A stretch of 64,000 nt of DNA from Phoebastria nigripes (Eukaryota > Chordata > Aves > Procellariiformes > Diomedeidae). Of this stretch, positions 36,801-47,328 are shown one piece after another. Made by a program: the position numbers and the translations under genes. Under the pieces are notes generated by a model that was not told where the DNA came from, searched no databases, and saw only the letters and a program-made list of their open reading frames with translations. Where the stretch lies: contig JAYKAV010000467.1 in NCBI GenBank assembly GCA_035582835.1, positions 104,149 to 168,148 on the forward strand, in the 5' to 3' direction. Every line of letters starts with the position of its first letter. Position 1 is the first letter of the stretch.

Positions 36801-37638
36801 AGCTCTCATCAAATCCTTCCACCACTTGGACAGAATAATTATTAGTTATTCCTTAGAACTCAGCATCCTAGTAAATTAACAGATTCAGTATCTTGGCATA
36901 ACACTTCAGATGTTATCTCTTAGTAGCAGTGCATTTTTACCTGTAGAATACATTTGAATTTTGTTGATAAATCCCATTTAACGAATGCTGAAGCTTTGCT
37001 ACTGTTGCAATACATGAATCACACAATTTCCCTGTAGCAGCCTTTGGATAAATAACCCCACAGTACCTTAAAAGAATTTCCTGTCTTTTTTGGAAGTTAA
37101 ACCAATCAAACATAGAAGGCTCCTGTCAAACTCAGAGGCAATCTGTTCTCTTATAGGAACTCAGCTTGTTTATCATGCAAACCGTAGTNGTGTTCTCAAA
37201 ATGAGGTTCTCTCATAGTGAGGAACACTGGGGTTAATCATCTCATGTTAAGAGGCAGCATGATTCAGATGACAGCTCAGACTAACTACAGGACTATGCAT
37301 AAACTGTAGCACAGATTCCCTGCAAAGCATCCTTGGCTGCCTTATGGTGATGCATACAATGGTCTACAGCTCTAGCTGTGCATCACTTCAACTCCAGATC
37401 TCTGAATCAGTCAGGTGGATGTTGGTGTGTGCCCTAGTCCTTACTCTCTCTGAATAATGAGAAGGATTTCTGAGTCAGAAATTTTCTGGGTAGACAGGTA
37501 GGGTTTGCTCTGTAGCAGACTTTGCAACTAGCCTGGATGACAGTCCATTCCCATTCGACAAAATTTTGTTAAATAAATGAATGAACACTGAGAATATGTG
37601 ACAGTGTTGCCTGTTTGCTTGCACTGATGATTGCAGTT
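33887..37638. other. Unassigned sequence with overlapping ORFs and simple repeats
   Basis: At 34.04-34.75 kb a G+C-richer patch is open on both strands, 196 codons on the minus strand and 148 on the plus. Neither product has a recognisable domain, and mutual overlap argues for composition, not coding. At 36.17-36.49 kb both strands are again open (106 and 63 codons). A T16 run is at 35540-35555. N bases are at 33899, 35539 and 37189. Confidence 0.6.
35731..35800. repeat. TTTTG-type low-complexity repeat
   Basis: A run of T tracts separated by single or double G, including four consecutive TTTTG-like units. The minus-strand ORFs rich in Lys, Asn and Gln that cross it are artefacts. Confidence 0.9.
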
Positions 37639-38195
37639 AGAATCATAGAATCATTTAGGTTGGAAAAGACCTTTAAGATCATCAAGTCCAACCATTAACC
37701 TAGCACTGCCAAGTCCACCACTAAACCATGTCCCTAAGCACCACGTCTACACATCTTATAAATACCTCCAGGGATGGTGACTCCACCATGGCTGGTCCAA
37801 TGCTTGACAACCCTTTCAGTGAAGAAATTTTTCCTAATACCTAATCTAAACCTCCCCTGGCACAGGGCTGTTTCCTCTTGTCCTATCGCTTGTTGCTTGG
37901 GAGAAAAGACTGACACCCACCTCGCTACAACCTCCTTTCAGGTAGCTATAGAGAGCAATAAGGTGTCCCCTGAGCCTCCTTTTCTCCAGACTAAACAGTC
38001 CCAGTTCCCTCAGCCACTCCTCGTAAGACTTGTTCTCTGGACCCTTCACCAGCTTCGTTGCCCTTCTCTGGACACACTCCAGCACCTCAATGTCCTTCTT
38101 GTAGTGAGGGGCCCAAAACTGAACACAGTATTCAAGGTGTGGCCTCACCAGTGCCGAGTACAGGGGGACGATCACTTCCCTAGTTCTGGATAATG
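37639..38195 (-). mobile_element. CR1 LINE 3' fragment, second type
   Basis: On the plus strand it starts with AGAATCATAGAATCATTTAG, then GGTTGGAAAAGACC and ATCATCAAGTCCAACC, which is the reverse complement of a CR1 3' end. The rest encodes the C-terminal part of CR1 ORF2 on the minus strand. About 557 bp remain, so it is 5'-truncated. Its 3' region and protein differ from the 16-19 kb copy (for example KGGCSEVGV in place of the KGAYKKDGD region), so it belongs to another CR1 subfamily and is an independent insertion. The 5' edge is uncertain by about 20 bp. Confidence 0.92.
37735..38195 (-). pseudogene. CR1 ORF2 C-terminal remnant, frameshifted
   Basis: One minus-strand frame reads [45 protein letters not shown] and SDRTRGNS. 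A second, offset frame continues with [21 protein letters not shown] frameshift near 37.86-37.87 kb links them. Only the C-terminal part of ORF2 is present and no catalytic motif remains, so it cannot act. Confidence 0.9.
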
Positions 38196-41100
38196 TTTTT
38201 ACACTAGTCATTGCTACCTTCTAGAAAAAGTTGATATTAACTGTTCCTTTTTTCCAAGTTCCATAATCCTTTTAATGAGCCTTGGGGAATTACAGAAGCA
38301 AATTTGTTCACACTTTGTAGAATGGAGTTTCCACGCCCAGTGAAAATATAGAGTGGGGTGGGAAATATTGATATAGGAAAATATCCATTTTCATAAGAAA
38401 CCTGGACCAGGTGGAAAATGAAACCTCTCCTCTGAGCAGCATCCTAAAAATTTCCTGTATGTATGCCAGAATCTTTTCTTCCAGATAAATGGTTAAAGAG
38501 ATCATCGTTCCTGGTCTTTTTGGTTTTTGTGGTTTTGTGGGTGTTTCGTTGTTGTTGTTTTGTTTTTTTTTAAAGCATGTACTTTGCAATGTGCTTTGTC
38601 ATTTAACAAAGCTGGACCCTCCTTGGTTGTATAGTGCTGGTCATTATGGCTGTGATTGGCAAGGACAGTGAACAATACAGGACACTGCGCTCTGTTGATC
38701 ATTACTGTATATGGGTCAAAGCCCTTGTTTTGTCTTTTTTTTTATCTTCTGCTGTCTGAGTTCATTCATGCTTGATTACCCTTCTTGGTTTTGACCTAGC
38801 CTTGAAAAATGACAATAAAAAGAAAAAACCCTCAAGCAAATCACCAATAAAAAACAAACCATCAATAAAGTGCAATCTTCTTTTTTTAAAAAAAGAAAAT
38901 CTATGGGAAGCCAAGTGTGCCTGCATGACCTTGGGCAACTATCAGTCCATCTTGCTTGAGTAGCTGTCAGCTGTACTTCTTTCACTCCAGACAGACATTA
39001 GACTGCAAGCTGAAATGGTTCAGAGGTGCTTTCCATCACATGTGGACTTACCCCTCCTTTTATGAAAAATTCCGACTTCTTTGTGTATATATATGGGGGT
39101 GAGGGGAGAGGTGGCCTCTTGCCTGCTGGGTGGGCAGAGGCTGTGGGGGTGCCTGGGGCTGCCCTCTGCGGCTCGGTGAGCCCCTCTGCTCTGAGTCAGG
39201 GCTGCAGGGGCGGGAGGGTGGGCATGACCCAGGGTACAGTTTTCACATAGGATTCAAATTCCTGTCTATTTACCAAAAAAATGAAGCTTCATATGATAAC
39301 TGCATGTGATGCAGCTCTCTGCATCTCCAAGGGCCACTGCTGCAGACACCTCTCTGCCTGAAGAAGCTCAGGGGGAAACGTGCAGGCTGCTGATCTTGGC
39401 AGTGTGTGTGTGTGTGCCCCCTCCTTGGGGCCCTCACTTCCCAGCATTACTAACTGTCAGTGCTTTCTCTATCCTCTTGAGCCCTGTTTGTGGGTGACCC
39501 TTCTCTCCTTTCATGGAGGTTTAAATCGTCCTGGTGCATTATGGTGTTATGCAGAGAGTAGAGCCCAGTTTTGAAAAGGGCCGGTTAGGTGGTTGAATCC
39601 AGTCAGACATGTTAGCATGATGCTTTTGGGCTGATTTAGCCTACTTTTAATAGCTGAGCTCCACCAAAGCTTGCCTGGATGTTTTTGCACAGTGCTGCTT
39701 TCTGCTGCGTGGACTTACTTTGCACTGACAAGCACAAGGTCATTTTGTCAGAGAGCAACGAGAAATGTTTCTCCCCACAGGACTGTGCCTGTGTGAGGGA
39801 GATGAATATGAACCAAACCCGGACATTTGAGAGCATGCTTCAGCTCTGCGTTTGATATGAGGCCATGTGGCATGAGGGCAGTGGGAACTGCTGTCCCTGG
39901 GATGCCCTTGTGGGTACCAGCTCTGCAGCACGAGCCTCGGGTGAAGCAATGCGGTGCACTGTGCCGTATGTAACACACTCATGCTCTGCGGGGGGCCACC
40001 TGATGGTTTTCACTGTCTCCCTCTCTGCTTGTAAGCACTTGTGGCCATTTCTACCTGCCCTGGGAAGCACGCTGTAACCCTGCCTGCATGTCCAGGCATA
40101 CCCCTTTGCTGAACTACTTTCCCTCTCAAAAAATTGTTTGTGAACATGTAGTGTCTCTTCAGCTTTCCACAGCAGTCTTGTAGAGAGGAAGATGGTCACT
40201 GCAGTGGAAGTGTGTCCCCTGTGTGCTAGCTCTAGGAATAGTGAGAGGTCTGTATGTATGTGTGTGAACTTCAAAATATTGGAAAAAAACCCCTGTAGTG
40301 CACCTAGGTTTCAAAGTAAATTCTTCTGATAGTATTAGGCTGACTTGTGACTGAGCACAACTGAAAGGGCTCACCCCTAGTGCTGGCAGCAGAGCTTTTG
40401 GGACTGTGAGTTTAACTGGACCAGCCTCCTGATAGAGCTCAACACTTATCTCTAGCCCTTGGTCAATTCAGCCAACAAAGGAGCAAGGGCTGAGGGTAGA
40501 GACACCATCTCAGGAGACAGCACCATCCTAGAGAGGCTTGTGCTGCAGTAGAATAGCACTGCAGCTATTCTGTCCTTTCCTTATTAATCTCTCTTTGCTG
40601 GAGCAGTAATGAAATCTCAACTTGACTGGTGTTACACTGGGCAGAAAGGGACCCACCAGCTGCTCGGTGTTTCTTGCAGTTCTATTTCACCATTCCTAAG
40701 GGTCCAATATTGTATGGCTGTAGCATTAGTAACTTGTACCTGTTTGCCTGTCTTCACCTCTCTGAGACTAGAATCGAACAGTAGGGACTGAGAGGGAGAG
40801 CCGTAGGCAACCATCATTGCATCGCACCAACTTCCAGCAAAGTCACACAGTCAGGAAACAGGTCTGCTTCTGCTTGTTGGAGGGTCATTCTCAATGAAAT
40901 AATGTAATATTGAGGATGCTGCCTTTTCTGGTGGAGAAAGCTGATGTTTTAACCCAGCATAGTTGTTACACTGCCCAAGAAACTATTCTGTCCTCTTGCT
41001 TATGGTATTAAGTAAAAGCACACATGGGGCTGGGCTGGTGCACCATCACTGTTGAAGGACTGGGGTTGTGGTCTGCATTGCTTAGCGCCCAGCACAGTCC

Positions 41101-44100
41101 TGCTTTAAACAGAGCGCAGCACAAATTAAGATGGGATGAGGGTGGCAATGAGCACAGAGGAGAAAACTTGCTGAAGTAAGGCTCTGCTGTCTGAATGTTA
41201 GCCAATGTGTATCCTCTGGAAAATGCTGTCTTTTCCTTGAGTCTTTTTGTAGGTTTGTGACACTGAGATAACTGCCTAATCAGCTGCCTCCCTCCCCCTG
41301 CTCCAGTAAGGTAAAGCTACCTTTACTTTCAAAGATGATCAAATTGATACATGTCTAATACAATTGTGATAGTTTGCTCTCAGCCTGTACTTCCATTTGC
41401 AATCTTCTACTTCTGTTTCAGATACCAAAAGGAGCATGTCTACTCTTTGAGCTGTACAACTTAGTCTAATAAAAGATACCACTGCTACTGCAATGCTTTA
41501 CCAAGAGCCTCATTCATCTGAATTCCACGGGGGCTGAGCCTTGTTCCCTCTTCTTTTGGGTCACAGCTAAAGTAAGGCCTTCATTTGAGTAACGTACATT
41601 GAAATGGAAAGAAATGAGTCAAGCACAACCCGCTGCAAACCACTTAACTTTATCAGCAGTTTGAAATGACGGGGCTGCAGCCCTTTCAGTTCTTGTGCTC
41701 AGTGCTTGGTAGCAATGCATTGAAAGTCTGAATAATTGCTATGAGCCTTGAACGTTTTTTTAGAAAAATCCATTGCAACTTAAGTCACTTTGGTTTGATG
41801 TGTTAAACTACTTGCCGCCCTGCTATTGTTCACAGGGCCCCGGTGGGGATTTCTGAGAGCTGAATAGTAAAATACAGAGTAGATGAGGTGATAGCTTTGC
41901 ATGTATGTGGGGGTGTGTGTATAAATACATTTAATCACAAAGACGGAAGAAAAAAGTGACAGAGAAGGTAGTTTTTCATTCTCCACTGTGTAGCCATAGT
42001 ACGTATCGTGTGTCACAGATACTGTCTGGCACCTGAGGAGAACAGCCAAGATGACAGTTGTTTTAGGATCTTGGCTGCAAAGAGAGCCCAGGGCTCTGCT
42101 CGGACCCCTGTTCCAGCCTGTGGGCTCACAGCTGCCTGGGTCTCAGAAAACTGCAGCCAGTAGCTAAAACGTCTCAGATAATGGGATCAACCTACAGGAT
42201 GCTCTTTCCTGAGGTGTCCAAGACTGCATCTGCACAGACAGTCGAGCATTATGNCAGCTCTGGTTTGGAAGCTGTCTGCCACGCTGGCATAGCATTGCAT
42301 CTGAGCCAGCAAGTTGCTCCATGGGGATGTTTTGAATGGGCTGTGCTGCATTTTGGTGAATGGGGCTGGCTTATGTTTGTCTTTGCAGCAAACAATACAG
42401 AGGCATTCAGATCTGTCTGCACTTGTTGGAGTAGATGGACGTGCCCTAAGGCCGTGACTGAGCAGGAGACTGCCTTTTCCCTATAAGCCTTGCTCTGTCA
42501 GATTAAAAAAATTTGCTTTCTCACGTGGAGCTCTACTTCATTCTTCTTTTAGCTAAAGATAAAATCTGTTTTTGGAGTAGGATAGCTGAGAGTCCCTCCA
42601 GCTGTAGATCCAGTTCCTCTGCTTGATCCCCTCTTCATGTCCTGTGCTAGTCTGTAAACAAAATTACAGTATACTGAACACTACACTAACACAAGCTTCC
42701 TAAGTAAGTAAAGCTGGAGTAATGCTTACCTCTGTCCAAAAGGTACATGGGTTGTGAGGCAGCTCTTGTAAGAGCCATGTTTCTGGTTTCAGTTCCCATG
42801 AATCCACAGGGCTCTTTGTAATTCCTGTTTCATAATCTTTCTCCTTCCCCAGAGTCTCAGTAGCGCAGCTCCAAGAGGTGCATGGGCATGACCTGCCATG
42901 TAGGCTGCCTGTGACAGTGGGAGCTGCTAAATAACCCACATAAGGCTTTTGACAGATTTCTTATATTAAACTTCAGGGATATATTAAAATAAGGATCAAT
43001 GGCTTTAAAGTTGTAGGGTGATGTGGTGTGTGGCCTGTCTGTGGTGTTGGGAGTCATATGCTGGATGGATCCTCTGCTGTGGATAAAGACTGGAGGCTAG
43101 TGATGAGTGCAACTGCTCTGTGTCCTTAGGGAAACCTTCCCAACCAGCTTCTGAAACGTCTGCTCCAATATCTAGCTGCTAAAAGGGAACCTTGAGCCTG
43201 GCTGCCCTGTGTGCATATCCAAACACAAATCCATGTCTCCTTTCTGTTGCTTTTCTCAGTTTCTCAGAGCTGAGCAAACTCCAAGGCTGCAGTTTACAAC
43301 TTGTGACTTATTTCCTTTGCCACTGAAATACAGCTGCCTCTGACAAGTTCATTTCATACGCATAACTGAAGTGTGAAGGTGGAGGTGGAGTGCTGCTTTC
43401 TTTCGATTTCATATTTGTAAACTTCTGTTGCATTCATGGATGTGTGTCAGTGGTACCCAGAACTCTGAATGGGCACCGGCTCAGGGAGATTTTTAGTATG
43501 GAAACCTCATGAGCCAATATATTTAGAGTGGCAATGAAGGATAAATTTAGACTGAGATTACAGGGGAAAAGTCCAACAGGAAACCTAAGACGTGAATACT
43601 TAGGGGGAATTTTGCTGGGAGAGTGGATTGCCTCCACTTTCTTGCAGATAAGATAGTCAAAGGGCTGCACGAAGTCAGTTCTTCTGTTTCACACTCTTAT
43701 TTGAAAAGCTCCAGCTCTTGTGGTTTCTTTTCCTCTCTTCAGTATATCACTGGAGGGAACAGTTTTGCCTACTCAGTTCATGTGCCTATAAAGTATGTCT
43801 ACTTTGACTGCTTTTTACCTAGTCAGAGAAAACTACACATCCCTTTAATTCATAGCATGTTTTTCCTCTTTTAACAAATTGTCGCTGCGGCAGGATCTTT
43901 TGTGAAGTGATGTGTGTGGAAGTACAGTTCAGGTCCAGGAAGAGACTCTGCAGGGTCTAAATACGAAGTCACTGCAAAGTTGCTTGTTGTGACACGTGTG
44001 GCACAGAGTGGTTTTTTGTACATAACAGTGATCCTCCCTCCACAACAAAGTAGTGTTCCCTGAGAAGAATTTTCCTGTAGTTTTGTATTCTATATGGTTA

Positions 44101-44154
44101 AAAGATAATTCATTCAGCAGTATGTGTAAGTGCTCTCTGGAAATGCAGAATAAC
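38196..44154. other. Unassigned sequence, no gene recognised
   Basis: Contains a GTT-rich low-complexity stretch at 38545-38572, a G+C-rich patch at 39105-39235, and a 15-base GT repeat at 39402-39416. Short motifs like TGACCTTGGGCAACT (38.93 kb) recall MIR but are isolated. ORFs of 60-144 codons (for example 39.84-40.27 kb minus and 42.18-42.49 kb plus) show no recognisable protein. One N at 42254. Confidence 0.62.
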
Positions 44155-44196
44155 ATTGTAGCTTCACAGACTAAAGCCTACCAGATCATCTTCTCT

Positions 44197-44201
44197 GACC
44201 A
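44197..44201. repeat. Target-site duplication, left copy
   Basis: GACCA directly before the LTR pairs with GACCG at 44801-44805 directly after it. Four of five bases agree. A 5-bp duplication fits ERVL-like integrases, and one difference fits later mutation. Confidence 0.65.
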
Positions 44202-44329
44202 TGCCGTGGTTTAACCCCAGTCAGCAGCTAAGCACCACAGAACCGCTCTCTCACCCTCCCCCCTGGTGGGATGGGGGAGAGAATCAGAAGAGCGAAAGTA
44301 AGAAAGTTTGTGGGTTGAGAGAAGAACAG

Positions 44330-44335
44330 TTTAAT
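44330..44335 (-). promoter_or_regulatory. Possible LTR poly(A) signal
   Basis: Minus-strand ATTAAA, the most common variant of AATAAA, lies in the 3' half of the LTR about 130 bases before its end. The neighbouring TAA repeat offers other A+T-rich hexamers, so the choice is tentative. Confidence 0.35.
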
Positions 44336-44351
44336 ACTTGAAATAAAATAA

Positions 44352-44382
44352 ATTATTATTATTAATAATAATAATAATTAAT
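44352..44382. repeat. ATT/TAA microsatellite inside the LTR
   Basis: A run of ATT units turns into AAT units. It is probably a copy-specific expansion within the LTR. Confidence 0.9.
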
Positions 44383-44403
44383 TGTAATGAAAAGTCAAAC
44401 AAC

Positions 44404-44426
44404 GAGAGAGAGAGAGAGAGAGAGAG
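44404..44426. repeat. GA dinucleotide microsatellite inside the LTR
   Basis: Eleven and a half GA units in a row, close to the TAA repeat. Repeat length is likely polymorphic. Confidence 0.93.
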
Positions 44427-44539
44427 GAACAAAACCCAGGGAAAAAAAAAACAAGTGATGCAACCACNCACCACCCACCGACTGATGCCCAGCCAGTCCC
44501 CAAGCAGCAATCACTGCCCCCCAGTCAACTCCCTCCAGT

Positions 44540-44546
44540 TTATATA
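44540..44546 (-). promoter_or_regulatory. LTR TATA box
   Basis: The minus strand reads TATATAA within CAGTATATAAACTGG. It sits in the middle of the LTR, as expected for a retroviral U3 promoter. Transcription would start roughly 25-30 bases further along the minus strand, near 44510-44515. Confidence 0.65.
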
Positions 44547-44553
44547 CTGAGCA

Positions 44554-44561
44554 TGACGTCA
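44554..44561. promoter_or_regulatory. Perfect TGACGTCA (CRE/ATF) site in the LTR
   Basis: The full palindromic cAMP-response element TGACGTCA lies just upstream of the TATA box on the minus strand, 7 bases away. CREB/ATF-family dimers bind this sequence. Position and spacing suggest a promoter-proximal element of the LTR; whether it is active is not known. Confidence 0.6.
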
Positions 44562-44800
44562 TGTGGTATGGAATACCCTGTTGGCCAGTTTGGGTCAGCT
44601 GTCCTGTCTGTGCCCCCTCCCAGCTTCTTGTGCACTTGGCAGAGCATAGGAAGCTGCAAAGTCCTTGACTAGTGTAAGCACTACTTAGCAACACTAAAAC
44701 ATCAGTGTGTTATCAACATTATTCTCATACTAAATCCAAAACACAGCACTATACCATCTACTAGGAAGAAAATTAACTCTATCCCAGCCAAAACAGGACA

Positions 44801-44805
44801 GACCG
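44801..44805. repeat. Target-site duplication, right copy
   Basis: GACCG, the partner of GACCA on the left side of the LTR. The host CR1 remnant continues from here. Confidence 0.65.
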
Positions 44806-44880
44806 CTGTAAAGGAGGGGCCACGTTTATCCAGTGGTTCCCAATTTGGGCCCATAGCTTCTGGCTGGACTGAGCAGTGTC

Positions 44881-47129
44881 ACTGAGTGTCAGTGCAGCGT
44901 AGTGAGAGGTCTTGAAATGGCAGCAGAAATGACAACTTGCTGCAGTGTTGCTTTCTGCTTGTTGGTCTCATTTCAGTGCTAAAGCTGCCCAATGCTTTGG
45001 CATGACCATTGCTGAGCTGCACTTGGTGTTTGGCTTCCCAGCTTTGCCCAGAAGCCAAGCTGGTGGGGAAGCAGAGAAGTGAAGCCTCGGTGCATCGTTA
45101 GACTTGAGATTGAAAGGCAAGGTTTGCATGTCGCTTCTGGTCCATGGTCAGCCCATGGGGTGAAGCCAGCTCCTCAAAGAGAGGACAGTGCCTGCTGGGT
45201 GTGCAGACAACTTTGCGTCAGAAGTGATGAAAGAAGAGTGGAGCAACCTGCTCCCTCCCTGCTAGCCAGGGCATAGCCTAGAGGAGAATGTCCTCCTCCA
45301 AAGCACATCAAACGCAGGGCAGGTCTTCAGCAGGATTTGCTCAAACAGCTCATTTCACTCTGGTGTGGTTTTCTTCACCAAAGTAGTGTTTTTCATTTTC
45401 TCTCTGTCAAGGCACAGAAAGGCTGAGTCTTGGCATCCCCTCTGCTGGGGGCTGTGGGCTATCAGCATGGCCTCACACTGCCCTGCTGCTCTCCGGTTAG
45501 GTGCTTGTCTCCGCCGAGCTGGCAAGTCACTGGCTAATTGCTGAAGCTTTTTGGAAGGGGATCTCTTTCTGTGCTGATATTGCCTCACTTTCCCATTCCT
45601 GCTTATGGTGATCTTGCAGCTGACTGGTTTCTGTACGGAGAGGATGTGCTTTGACACCTTTGCTTTTGACTGATCCGGTGCTGTGACAGTCCTGCAGGCC
45701 CCCCCCCCCCCCAGTCAAGGCTACTGCAGCTTAAGGCTTTGCATGGACATGGGTTGAATTTTGTTCCGTGTTCTCACCTGCTTAAGTTCCTGCAAACGAG
45801 CAGTGGTGTGTACCAACAGCCATCGTGACAGTAGCAAGGAAATGATACATAATATCTGTGTGCACTTCTGTAGGACTATTCGATCTACCATGGGTTAAAG
45901 CGTCTTGCTGAACGTAGGCAGTAAAAACACTCTTGTATGAGCAGATACTGAGTAGCACACATTCAACAGTTTGGTGGAAAACATGCTCTTTCTTAAACTC
46001 CTTAGGACACTACCACTTATGACTTGTTGCTACCATGTACATTTTTTAAGATAAATCAGACAAGTTGCTACTCAGCAGTGTGAACTGGTCTGATGGCTGC
46101 ATTTGCCCACGGCTGCTGCTCTTCGAGCCTTTGCAATGTAAAGTGGAGGCTGCAGCCAGAACCCCTTTGGCAGCATGTTTGTTCTAGCTCTTCCTTCTGC
46201 TATTGATTTTAAATCTTTACCATTAATTGCTTCTATCAGAGTCTACATCCTTTTGTGGTTATAGTAGGACCCTTCAACCACTTAAATGCAGCAGACTGAT
46301 ATTGAGGGAGCAGATTTGCTGAATGATAAAATAATGGTACATTTCAGAGCAGATCAAACAACAGGACACTTCCTGTTACCGTCATCGGAGCATTTTTCCA
46401 GGCAAAGCACATGAGATAGTGGCTCAGCAGTAGAGATGTACATCACCTGAACTTGACCTGGGGTGCTGGGGGGGCCCTGGAAGTCAGGTGCTGCTATGTC
46501 TCTGAACATAAGCAAAACAATACCGAATTAAAAGGGGGAATAATATATGTCTTTCATAGCAAGGGCCCTTGGAGACCATTGCTGTCACTTGATGACTTTA
46601 AGAAATGCCTTGACACCTTTTTAAGCACAGTTTAGACTGAAAAAAAAAAAAAAAAGAAGAAGAATTGGAGAATTGATATAGGAGTGACAGGGCGGCGCTC
46701 TAAGGTTTTGTGGCTGGGTGGTCTCCAGCTTGCAGACAGAAAAGCTGTGTGTGCTGATCAAAAGACTGTCTTGTCCTGCCTTTACATTTTCCATTATTTC
46801 TGTCTGCAGCTTCCACTTTCCCCCTCCTCTTGTTGTACGTGTGTTTCTTGGGAGGGAAATCAAATGGATTGTATTACTGTCTGCCTCTAGCTAACTCTTA
46901 ATTGCCCTAATTGCTACTGGAGGGCCAGGCATGGAAAGTTTGAAAAGAATTGTGAAGAAAAGAGGGGAAAGCAAAAACACTCTTCTGAGGCTGAGGTGTC
47001 TTGTGGGGAGAACCTGCTGGATAAAACAAATGGGATAGCAATGCAGCTTGCATATTTTACTTCTGGTAGTGTTGCTGTTTTCTTTTGACTGCTTATAAGC
47101 CATGCTTATTTTGGGACTTTTCCCCTTAG
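44881..47129. other. Unassigned sequence, no gene recognised
   Basis: Holds a 14-C homopolymer at 45699-45712 and an A16 run at 46640-46655 that ends in GAAGAAGAA. Minus-strand ORFs at 45.36-45.72 kb are basic and lack a recognisable domain. The last bases, GGGACTTTTCCCCTTAG, form a plausible splice acceptor right before the ATG at 47130. Confidence 0.6.
45699..45712. repeat. Homopolymer of 14 C
   Basis: Fourteen C in a row, the second such tract in the window. The minus strand reads 14 G. Length may be affected by sequencing error. Confidence 0.95.
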
Positions 47130-47324
47130 ATGGCAGACAGAAAAGCCATCATTATACCTGATCCTGAGAAAGCCAGACTTGCCCCTGCACGGCAAGGGAG
47201 ATCTGGACACATCCTTGGAGTAGTTTTTCCTGGTTGTGACAATAAAACAATTTATTTGGCTGTAGTCTTGTCTTTCCTTGCAGGAGGTGCATTGGTGGCT
47301 CTTTTTCTCACTCAACACACTTAA
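47130..47324 (+). CDS. Candidate small membrane protein or last exon, 64 residues
   Basis: An ORF from ATG 47130 to TAA 47322-47324. I do not recognise the family. The first 39 residues are polar and basic with a PDPEKARLAPARQG segment. Residues 38-40 are NKT, a possible glycosylation sequon. Residues 41-60 (IYLAVVLSFLAGGALVALFL) are strongly hydrophobic, followed by only TQHT. That is the layout of a tail-anchored or single-pass membrane protein. The base before the ATG completes CCCCTTAG, so the ORF could equally begin exactly at an exon start; in frame, the codon before ATG is TAG. AATAAA overlaps the stop codon. The +4 base is G but -3 is T, a weak start context. A 64-codon ORF can occur by chance in 64 kb, so this is only a candidate. 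Confidence 0.28.
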   Translation: MADRKAIIIPDPEKARLAPARQGRSGHILGVVFPGCDNKTIYLAVVLSFLAGGALVALFLTQHT

Positions 47325-47328
47325 TAAA
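47323..47328 (+). promoter_or_regulatory. AATAAA overlapping the stop of the 47130 ORF
   Basis: AATAAA begins inside the TAA stop codon. The sequence about 25-45 bases later is T- and GT-rich (TAGTGTCTTCTTGG), as expected downstream of a cleavage site. If used, the 3' UTR would be about 20 bases. Chance occurrence is common for this hexamer. Confidence 0.3.

Larger units (their letters stand above)
44202..44800 (-). mobile_element. Solo LTR of an avian endogenous retrovirus
   Basis: On the minus strand the element opens TGTCCTGTTTTGGCTGGG, continues ATAGAGTTAATTTTC, and closes in GGTTAAACCACGGCA, so it has TG...CA ends. The opening is typical of an abundant avian LTR family that I believe is ERVL-like; the exact family is not assigned. 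It is 599 bp long, with no internal retroviral genes beside it, so internal recombination has probably left a solo LTR. It holds a TATA box, a TGACGTCA site and a poly(A)-type signal on the minus strand, plus two microsatellites. One ambiguous base lies at 44468. It encodes no protein. Confidence 0.9.
44155..44880 (-). mobile_element. Old CR1 3' remnant interrupted by a solo LTR
   Basis: Joining the flanks of the LTR (44155-44201 and 44806-44880) gives a continuous order: CACAGACTAAAGCC, CCAGATCATCTTCTCTGACC, GGGGCCACG, CCAGTGGTTCCC and GGGCCCATAGCTTCTGG. This follows, with many changes, a widespread sauropsid CR1 3' region read in reverse (a CAGATCATCTAGTCTGACC block, then ACAGGCCA, CCCAGTGATTCC and AGCCCATAACTTC). 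It is therefore a minus-strand CR1 end that was already in place when the LTR inserted. The comparison is from memory of the consensus, and the outer edges are approximate. Confidence 0.65.

Noticed and set aside
38913..38945. TGACCTTGGGCAACT as a MIR fragment
   Set aside because: Only one short block matches; no second core block is in register.
44833..44860. CAGTGGTTCCCAA resembling a hAT/Charlie transposon end
   Set aside because: The neighbouring sequence on both sides of the LTR fits a CR1 3' region better, and no partner inverted repeat was found.
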